Source: Plasmodium malariae (taxonomy: Eukaryota > Apicomplexa > Aconoidasida > Haemosporida > Plasmodiidae). Taken from it: 64,000 nucleotides of DNA. Below, piece by piece: positions 57,801-64,000 of this stretch (positions are counted from its first letter, which is position 1; each line of letters begins with the position of its first letter). The notes beneath the pieces are model-generated. The model saw nothing but the letters and a program-made list of their open reading frames with translations. It was not told the origin of the DNA and did not search any database. The position numbers and the translations under genes are program-made. The stretch covers positions 860,001 to 924,000 of the forward strand of contig NC_041778.1 of assembly GCF_900090045.1 (NCBI RefSeq). Direction: 5' to 3'.

Positions 57801-57956
57801 ATTCAAAATAATTATTTTCCCACGTTTGGATTAAACAGTATTATGCGGAAAAATCGTATTTTTAGCAAAAATTTAATGAGTTACTCTGATGGAAGAACAG
57901 ATGTTACAAAAAGGGTTGTACAGATTAGACGCGTGAAAAAAATTGTCTACCGCTGA
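54891..57956 (+). CDS. XRN-type 5'-3' exonuclease with N-terminal signal peptide
   Basis: Single exon, 1021 residues from the ATG at 54891; the frame upstream starts only with TTG. The first 22 residues, QRIYIALKCIFLLLAFLSLIN, are a signal peptide or signal anchor. They are followed directly by GIPGLHKWIIHNFPS, the XRN N-terminal motif. Other XRN blocks are LLFDMNQLLHKA, VVFAIDGICPFSKLKLQIKRR, FVSTDKEAGEGELKLMNWI, VIVGADADLLLQCLAL and RRDLLILFILKGNDYLPKI, so all four acidic motifs look present. XRN enzymes degrade 5'-monophosphate RNA. A secretory leader would send it to the ER, apicoplast or beyond rather than to cytosolic decay. A Glu-rich insert near 235-270 and other low-complexity inserts split the domain, and the C-terminal third is Asn/Lys-rich without a recognised domain. 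Confidence 0.88.
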   Translation: MQRIYIALKCIFLLLAFLSLINCGIPGLHKWIIHNFPSCVKIVDKHNLLDASTFTYSNWRSKCRAGGGSSGRGVGSSRSNYGELKGNILEVDNLLFDMNQLLHKANVQFRSYDNYFFKLSSLIKNVLKKFHPKKNVVFAIDGICPFSKLKLQIKRRAKAKSKERNSLYINDITCGSTFIDKISKFLVNFVKYLISFEKFDRVKFFVSTDKEAGEGELKLMNWISNYIGAEQKEEEKEEEKEREEKKDIVESGEKVRVDNHYKGENVNGATFSKTQHLLGCSPGKDEEKGNINTKTNAEEESFVIVGADADLLLQCLALKNIRNIYIYTYQTFHMNIGGYEFKKENHLMEGPNGSYIKKRKNNQLNYSNNLKEYHFNDMLLMDNLNMENKKNKKKRKKKIKVLYNLNTFINLFLNKYPKSFEQIRRDLLILFILKGNDYLPKIKEGNFSLFFESYFKMLEKNMNKQGEEMPYNGFLNKNYVLNRKEFLKFLHYVQDIISFSNYSVNNNSSTNEEECTSINHTNNRYEKEFKENNLYLPLSLLNEILSKNIIENESIKIEIKKEQDMYNCTLTYFENNQNYLHFGSSKKKKNSVHIASYSFLKNHFPIFMKYINLELFKSTIREANCLHQTNYDHVRQNEKLTPQKDGNNIYRSGESTVLGKSLTCGRRQGNEMDDITSNGTSDRTEITESNEHRDYTFDSDDEKEDAQMELYLRKVYRQNCKNKKNYEQEMKICENYIEGIHWLVEMYTKTYCINFNFFYKYLISPSLLSIYYYLSTFGEVPKYSSDYRNGIQNINLNVFKNNYEYYNFITFCVNKYNDLKMKLKLSSSDNLPNETETNEDTNKIKNEKNPFLLNAQNSKKNVYFENIYDILFSKNVNIVKDNIQKLNKILKTTMHNNKKIIYYWDIYARHLKKFYKIIFYKTRKIYVCKYSLFKLKFENTDQRCSTYKQGLTKKEMTKDNNSNSENDNFEIQNNYFPTFGLNSIMRKNRIFSKNLMSYSDGRTDVTKRVVQIRRVKKIVYR

Positions 57957-58525
57957 AAGGGAGGACATGGAATGCCCGTTTATTAGTTCCACAATAATGA
58001 AAATAAAGAAATATTTTTTATATCGCGTTTTTATATATTCACTTTATTTAATTTTTATTTTATTATTATTTTTTTTTTAATTATTATTTTTTTTATCTTG
58101 TTTTGTTTTATTTTGTTTTATTTTGTTTTGTTTTGCTTTATTTTGCTTTACTTTGTTTTATTTTGTTTTGTTTTACTTTATTTTGTTTTATTTTTTTGTT
58201 CAGTCATATATACAGCACAGCTGATATTAGTTTGGATTTAAAAATGTTGAAGTAATTTTCATTCGGAAGACGTCTACACATGACCTGTTGCTTTTAATGG
58301 CGCGGCATCAATTTTTTTTTTTTTTTTTTTTTTGATTATTTTTTTTTTTTTTTTTTTTTTTTTTATTGCATTTTATGAAATAATTATTAAGTATATATAA
58401 GATTTTTTTTTCTTTTTTTTTTTGCTTGTTGTTCTTGAATTTGCTTTAATTTTTTTTTTTGTTTGACCATTATAATGCCGTAGTTATATACACATACGTG
58501 TAAATATGCATATATGTGTTTGTGC

Positions 58526-58556
<31 letters not shown>

Positions 58557-59961
58557 CACGTCACACAGCAATTTTGGTAAAGACGAAATTTTCACAATGC
58601 ATAATTGCCCATAAGCAAATATTCAAATTTGTGAGCTTAGGTAAAAAATGTGCTAATACATATCCATGCACATCCATACATATACATACATATACATACA
58701 CTTCCATACATATATATACATACACTTCCATACACATACATACATATACATACATATACATACATATACATACATACATATACATACATATACATATATA
58801 TACATCCATACATATACATATATATACATCCATACATATACATATATATACATCCATACATATATATACATCCATACATATACATACATATCCAAATACG
58901 CGTTCTGACATATTTCCATCCATCTTATAACACATTTAAGTAGCTGTTTGTTGCTACTGTGCTGAAAAATTCGATCTTATTTCTTCTGGTAGATTAGCAT
59001 TTTTTAATTTGTGCTATACAAAAGAGTAAAACCTATTTTCATTATAATGAAATGATTTGTTTTATGTATACTGCTTTTTTTTTTCTTTTCTTTTTTTTTT
59101 ATTATCATGTGAGAGATAAAAGTTCGAATGTCCTCCATGCCCAATATATAAATATACATGTGTATGAACATGTATTCATGTAAATATATATATATATACA
59201 TATATATAAGAACAAATGCATGTTCGTATCTGTTAGAATTTTAAATAAGCGCTTAAGCGCTATCCGAGGGAGAAGATTGGAGATGTGTAATAAAAATAGT
59301 ATTTTATTTTATATTTTTAATTTTTTTATATTTTATATTTTATATTTTTTTTTTATATTTTTTATATATTTTCATTTCTTTTTATCCATTATGAATCTCA
59401 GCCTTTTCTCTTGCATTTCTTTACTGCTATAATTGATGTATTACTGAGAACTTGGGTAATATATAATGAAAAAAAAAAAATATATATATTTTTTTTTTAT
59501 TTTATGACTAATTTTGTAAAAACCTGAACTGTACAGGTGATGAATTTATTATGTGACATTTTTTTCTGTATATTGTTTTGAATTTTGAATTTTTTTCCTT
59601 ATATTTCTTGGTTAAATTAAAGAGGTGTGTGATACGTGGATAGACATAAGCATATACGCTTACGTATTTGTATAAATATACATTTATTTTCACATTCGGA
59701 ATGCTGTATATATACGTGTATGTATTCATAGGCATACATGGGTAGACTACCATATGGCAATATGATAGTATGCAAATATGACAGTATGGCAATATAACAG
59801 TATAACAATATGGCAATATGACTATATGATCATATGCCCTCAAGAGTACGCATATGCATAAAATACACATGTTAGATTGCTACGTGGCTGGGAACATCAA
59901 CGATTTTCTCTCATCTGAACTAGCTATTTTTAAGCAAATTTTAGTATATAAAAATATACAG

Positions 59962-60000
<39 letters not shown>

Positions 60001-60481
60001 CCTCGTTATTCTTTATTATGAATAAGTTCTATCAATTTATACTAAAATAAAAGTACTGCTCATTTTCGTATTTGTTTGACTGTTTGTTTGTTTTTTTACT
60101 TCTTAATAGAACATTTTCATAAATTAGTTAAAACAATTTTCGCACAATCAAATGGTGGAATGAATTTTATTTTATTTTTTTTTAAATGAGAAATTTATTT
60201 TTTTTCGAGTACTATTTGAATCAGTTTTTGAAGTCTAGCTTTTGTTAATTCGTGTACTGTTACAAAGGAATACACGTTAACCTATTTTTTGAGTAGCTTT
60301 TACGAATAACAAGGATGAATTATATACAGGAGACTCACGAATGAAGCAAGATATACATCCTGCGCGTACATATATGTTTGTATAGATATGTATGTATATA
60401 TATGTATGCTTGTACATAATACATATGTATGCTTGTACCCTCATGTGTAGCTTTTCTTTTTTGTGAAGCTGACAAAAACAA
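57957..60481. other. Intergenic region upstream of AspAT with scattered exon-like segments
   Basis: Repeats are TTTTGTTTTAT units at 58100-58195, poly(T) at 58314-58365, ACATATACAT units at 58655-58890, GGCAATATGAC at 59755-59830 and a 34-base poly(T) at 59966-60000. Three short coding-like segments stand out. Minus about 58281-58205 reads MCRRLPNENYFNIFKSKLIS. Plus 59220-59297 reads MFVSVRILNKRLSAIRGRR and ends near a GT. Plus 59869-59943 reads MLDCYVAGNINDFLSSELAI and also ends at a GT. I could not assemble them into a gene. The right end is the AspAT 5' flank. Confidence 0.5.
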
Positions 60482-61699
60482 ATGGAGAATCTGCTGGTAA
60501 ATATAAAAGATATCGAACCGGATAGTATAATAAGGAGCGCCGGTGAGTATAAAGAAGATAAATGTAAGGATAAAGTAAACTTATCCATAGGTGTATGTTG
60601 CACAGAAGAAGGTGAGTTGCATATATTTAAAAGTGTGTTAGATGCAGAAAAAATAGTATTCGAAAAGTATAAAGAAAAACCATATCTATTAGGTAATGGT
60701 ACAAAAGAATTTTCAACATTAACGCAAGAATTAATATTTGGAAATGATTCAAAATATATTAAAGAGAAAAGAATATGTACGATTCAAACAATAGGAGGTA
60801 CAGGAGCTATATTTATAATATTACAATTTTTAAAAAGTTTGAATGCTGATAAAATATATGTAACAAATATTCCTTATATAAATCATGTAAATATGATAAA
60901 GTCATACGGATTTAATATTGAGTATATACACTTTTTTGACTATAAAGTAATAGATATAGATTATACTTCCTTTTTAACAAATCTACGTAATATAGAAAAT
61001 AAATCAATTATTATCTTACAAATTTCTTGTTATAATCCATGTAGTGTAAATGTTGATATAAATTATTTTAACCAAATAGCAGAGATCGTTTTAGAAAAAA
61101 GCCATTTAATAATATTCGACATTGCATATCAAGGTTTTGGTGGTTCGGATATGAATGAGGATGTATTATTAATTCGAGAATTTCAAGAGAGAGAAATTTC
61201 TTTTGCTGTTTGTCAGTCTTTTTCTAAAAACATGTCTTTATATGGTGAACGTGCAGGCGCATTACATATCGTTTGTAAAAATAAATCAGAGAGACAAATT
61301 GTTTTTAATAATTTACGTATGATAGTTAGAAGATATTATTCTTCTCCTGTTATTCATACGAATAGAATTGTATGTGAACTTTTACAAAATCAAAAATTAA
61401 AATATGAATGGATAAAAGAATTACGTAAATTATCTGAACGGATTACTACGAATAGACTTTTATTCTTAGACAAACTAACCTTCTATCAAAAGAAATATAA
61501 TTTAAATTATGACTGGGAGGTATATAAAAAACAGAGGGGCATGTTTTCCTTCATCCCACTGCTCGCCAATATATCTGATAAGTTAAAACAATATCACATC
61601 TACATAATAGCAAATGGTAGAATAAACGTGTCTGGCGTTACTAAGCGCAATGTGGACCTCATAGCCGAAAGGATATGTCAATGCTTGAGCGAACTATAG
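60482..61699 (+). CDS. AspAT: Aspartate aminotransferase (PLP, class I)
   Basis: Single exon, 405 residues. Fold type I aminotransferase signatures are in order: NLSIGVC, YLLGNGTKEF, TIQTIGGTGAIFI, CYNPCSVNVD (where most enzymes have HNPTGVD), FDIAYQGFGG, and the PLP-lysine motif SQSFSKNMSLYGERAG with Lys249. It ends with the small domain GRINVSGVT, where GRINxxG is the family's substrate-side motif. It interconverts aspartate and 2-oxoglutarate with oxaloacetate and glutamate. It supplies oxaloacetate to the cytosolic pool and aspartate to pyrimidine synthesis. The N-terminal 30 residues precede the usual start of the fold, as in the P. falciparum enzyme. The divergent CYNPCSV motif and short length match the plasmodial branch of the family. 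No targeting signal is seen, so it is probably cytosolic. Confidence 0.96.
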   Translation: MENLLVNIKDIEPDSIIRSAGEYKEDKCKDKVNLSIGVCCTEEGELHIFKSVLDAEKIVFEKYKEKPYLLGNGTKEFSTLTQELIFGNDSKYIKEKRICTIQTIGGTGAIFIILQFLKSLNADKIYVTNIPYINHVNMIKSYGFNIEYIHFFDYKVIDIDYTSFLTNLRNIENKSIIILQISCYNPCSVNVDINYFNQIAEIVLEKSHLIIFDIAYQGFGGSDMNEDVLLIREFQEREISFAVCQSFSKNMSLYGERAGALHIVCKNKSERQIVFNNLRMIVRRYYSSPVIHTNRIVCELLQNQKLKYEWIKELRKLSERITTNRLLFLDKLTFYQKKYNLNYDWEVYKKQRGMFSFIPLLANISDKLKQYHIYIIANGRINVSGVTKRNVDLIAERICQCLSEL

Positions 61700-62249
61700 A
61701 CGTGGTTAATCAAATAAGCGGTTAAGCAGTTAAAAGGCAGTGTGGAAGGTACAAATAAGATATGAGGAAATAGGACAGTAGAAAAAGGAAAGTAAAAATA
61801 AGAAAGTAAAAATAAGAAAGTAAAAATTAGAAGGTAAAAATAACAAGGTAAAAATAATAAGGTAAAAATTCGAAAGGTCTCTCGTCTTCCCCCCCTCCCC
61901 ATCCTTTAAACTGCCATGTTTCGAGATGTGCATATTTTTTAAAGGGGGATTGGGAAAATAAGATAAGGAACATATTGCCATGTACACACACGCATATATA
62001 TATATATATATATATATGTACATAGGTACATAATCATACATGCACATATGAACTCGCGTTATGTGCCTTCAAATATTTATCTACATGCACATACATAATT
62101 GTTTAATTTTAAAACTTCATCGAGTAATCATTATATTATCCTTATCAAGTGGAATTTGTGTCTTTAATCATGTGAAAGTTTTTTAACGATATGATTTTAT
62201 TTTCCTTACGTATCATTACTTTGCTTTTTTTACTTTTCCTTGCCTTTTT

Positions 62250-62280
<31 letters not shown>

Positions 62281-62734
62281 ACCTGCACGATCATAATTTA
62301 TTGTCCTTCTTTTTTTGCGTCTATTTGATGATACTATTACGCTTAACACTGTGTATGAATTTATACGTGTACGTGTGCACATATAATTGTGTTTATGCAT
62401 ATGTATGTGTTCATGTATACTCATATGCGCACTATATGTACGTGTGTATTATGTATATGTATGTATTATGTATATGTATGTATTATGTATATGTGTGTAT
62501 TATGTATATGTGTGTATTATGTATATATGTGTATTATGTATATGTGTGTATTATGTATATATGTGTATTATGCATGTGTACTATGTATATGTGTCATATA
62601 ACCGAGCGCATATAACGAAAACAATCTTAGTTTGTATATGTCTGAAAAAGTTGAACTACTACGTTTAATATTTTGTTTTTTAAAAGGAGCCTACGTTTTT
62701 TTACTTGTACTAATAAGAAAAACAAAGGGGAAAA
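61700..62734. repeat. AspAT downstream region with GTATTATGTATATGT array
   Basis: No gene seen. AAGTAAAAATAAG units lie at 61785-61870, TA microsatellite at 61994-62018, poly(T) at 62246-62280, and a 15-bp array TATTATGTATATGTG at 62446-62595. Tyr/Val/Cys/Ile frames across the last array are not genes. The right edge is the 5' flank of the dynein light chain. Confidence 0.78.
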
Positions 62735-63003
62735 ATGAACGCAGATAATTTCTCTCTGAATTTGAAGAAGCATATGCAAAGTCTCCTAATCAGAGTATAC
62801 AAAAGAGAAAAAATAAAACACAATAAAATCAAACAAAGCTAAATATAGCAAAATAAGGCAAAAAAAATTGCAAAATGAAAGCATTCTAACTCGTTAAGGA
62901 AAAATTAAAATTGCGCAGTGATAGGCTGAACTGCCGAGAGAGTAGCATGTAATGTATTTATGTAAAACTGCACTAGTTTAAAAATAAAAAAAAAAAATAA
63001 TAA

Positions 63004-63034
<31 letters not shown>

Positions 63035-63784
63035 GTATTAATAATAGTATTAATAATAGTATTAATAATTATGATAATAATAATAATAATGATGACAATA
63101 TTAAAATTTCTTTCATGTAGAGATCTGACATTCCTTATTACAATCAAAACAATATAGTGGACATAATAACTGGGGTGTTAGACAAATACACTGATGCGAA
63201 TACTAATGATATTAACGTCGAAGTATTTTTCCATGATTTAAATTTATTATGCTTTCTTTTTTTTTGAAAGCATTGCATATTTGTATAAATGCGCACACAT
63301 AACGGCTATGTCTGCGTATGTATGTATATATATATATGTACATATGCATACATAAGTATATATTTAAGTGTGTATATACAGCATTAACCTATTCCATGTT
63401 TTCATTTATTCCTTGTGGTGTTAAATTTATGGTGGTTCTTCTCTTGTTGCTTCTGAAAACATGTGTGTTTATTCTAATTTTTCTTCTCAAACTTTTCTAT
63501 TTTCCTCCTTCGGGATTTTGTAGAATGCAATAAAGAACATAAAGGAGATTTTAGACAAAACCTTTGGTACTGGCTGGATTTGTCTTATTGGGGAGTCTTT
63601 TTCTTTTAACATTTCCGCCAAAGTTATACTTCAAAATATCTCTTTTTAGCTGATTCATCGTATGCATTTTATACAAAAATGTGTACAACGATTTTCATAT
63701 TATCATTTTCTTTGCTTGTAGGAAAACTCCTTTCTATTTTGTTTCTATCAAGGATACTTGGCTATCGTTGTATATAAATGCTAA
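62735..63784 (+). CDS. Dynein light chain (LC8/DYNLL-type)
   Basis: Four exons, 62735-62794, 63121-63222, 63524-63622 and 63722-63784, all GT-AG and phase 0, encode 107 residues. The spliced product follows the LC8 family. RSDIPYYNQNNIVDIITGVL is helix 1, NAIKNIKEILDKTFGTGWIC is helix 2 with the KxFG-x-x-W-x-C turn, IGESFSFNISAKEN matches VGRNFGSYVTHET, and SFLFCFYQGYLAIVVYK matches HFIYFYLGQVAILLFK. It is a dimeric hub that binds dynein intermediate chain and other partners. The family's usual GRNFGS and THETKH residues are partly changed, so it is a divergent member rather than the canonical LC8. Reading exon 4 one base off gives a longer Lys/Gly tail that lacks homology and is wrong. Intron 1 contains an AAT trinucleotide tract (63000-63095). 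Confidence 0.9.
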
Positions 63785-64000
63785 ATTTATCGAGAAAAAC
63801 AGGGAGAAAGAAGAGAAAGGGGAAAAGAAAAGGAAAAGAAAAGGAAAAGAAAAAGGAAAAGAAATAAAATAAAAAGGAAAAGGAAAAGGAAAAGGAAAAG
63901 GAAAAGGAAAATCCATTTAGTATGCAGGAAAAAGACACATTGAATTAAGCACCTGATCAGAATAATAAAGCTGGAAAAAAAAAAAAATACTATAACGTGT
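63785..64000 (+). repeat. Purine hexamer array AAAAGG
   Basis: Downstream of the dynein light chain a purine tract made of GGAAAA/AAAAGG units runs from about 63820 to 63910, followed by unremarkable AT-rich sequence to the window edge. No gene seen. Confidence 0.8.

Noticed and set aside
59118..59145. T-loop-like AGTTCGAATG
   Set aside because: Flanking bases do not pair into a T stem and no cloverleaf can be drawn.
63681..63872. Alternate reading of the dynein light chain last exon with a Lys/Gly-rich tail
   Set aside because: It is one base out of phase with exon 3. The in-phase reading matches the LC8 C-terminus and stops at 63784.

Overview
The window is nuclear DNA of a malaria parasite (genus Plasmodium). 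It is very AT-rich, has long poly(A)/poly(T) runs and TA microsatellites, codes for Lys/Asn-rich proteins with low-complexity inserts, and has short T-rich introns. It carries a typical Plasmodium gene set: hexose transporter HT1, aspartate aminotransferase, RPN1, a RAD2/XPG nuclease and CDC45. From memory, HT1, AspAT, RPN1 and RAD2 lie close together on P. falciparum chromosome 2, so the block looks syntenic with that region. The long minisatellite-filled intergenic gaps suggest a non-falciparum species such as P. malariae or P. ovale, but I cannot name the species from sequence alone.

Layout, left to right. RAD2/XPG (+, 1192-6237). RPN1 (-, four exons, 7264-11107). A single-PH-domain protein (+, three exons, 13067-14035). 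An RRM protein (-, four exons, 14717-16348). CDC45 (-, 17975-20164). RPB4 (+, three exons, 24062-24936). A 65-residue protein (+, 25487-25684). A PCID2/Thp1-like PCI protein (-, 25858-27252). An unknown six-exon protein (-, 29381-32531). A MORN protein (+, four exons, 34364-35490). An unknown coiled-coil protein with a GC-AG intron (+, 36448-39172). A repeat-rich unknown protein (+, 40263-42989). COQ5 (-, two exons, 43241-44773). A DEDDy exonuclease with an S1-like domain (+, 45537-46667). HT1 (+, 50858-52366). A signal-peptide XRN-type nuclease (+, 54891-57956). AspAT (+, 60482-61699). A dynein light chain (+, four exons, 62735-63784).

Exons were joined by hand from GT/AG sites, reading phase and, where possible, family alignment. 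RPN1, RPB4, COQ5 and the dynein light chain are secure because the spliced products match family C-termini or motifs across the junctions. The genes do not form one pathway. They cover DNA repair and replication (RAD2, CDC45), transcription and mRNA export (RPB4, PCID2), proteolysis (RPN1), mitochondrial ubiquinone synthesis (COQ5) and carbon/nitrogen metabolism (HT1, AspAT).

The gaps hold two things. The first is many short tandem arrays, often with a 12-bp unit. The second is a set of very small, phase-consistent spliced reading frames (29-75 codons) too short for ordinary gene callers. These candidate mini-genes are the most novel content here. I saw no CRISPR array, transposon, rRNA or convincing tRNA.
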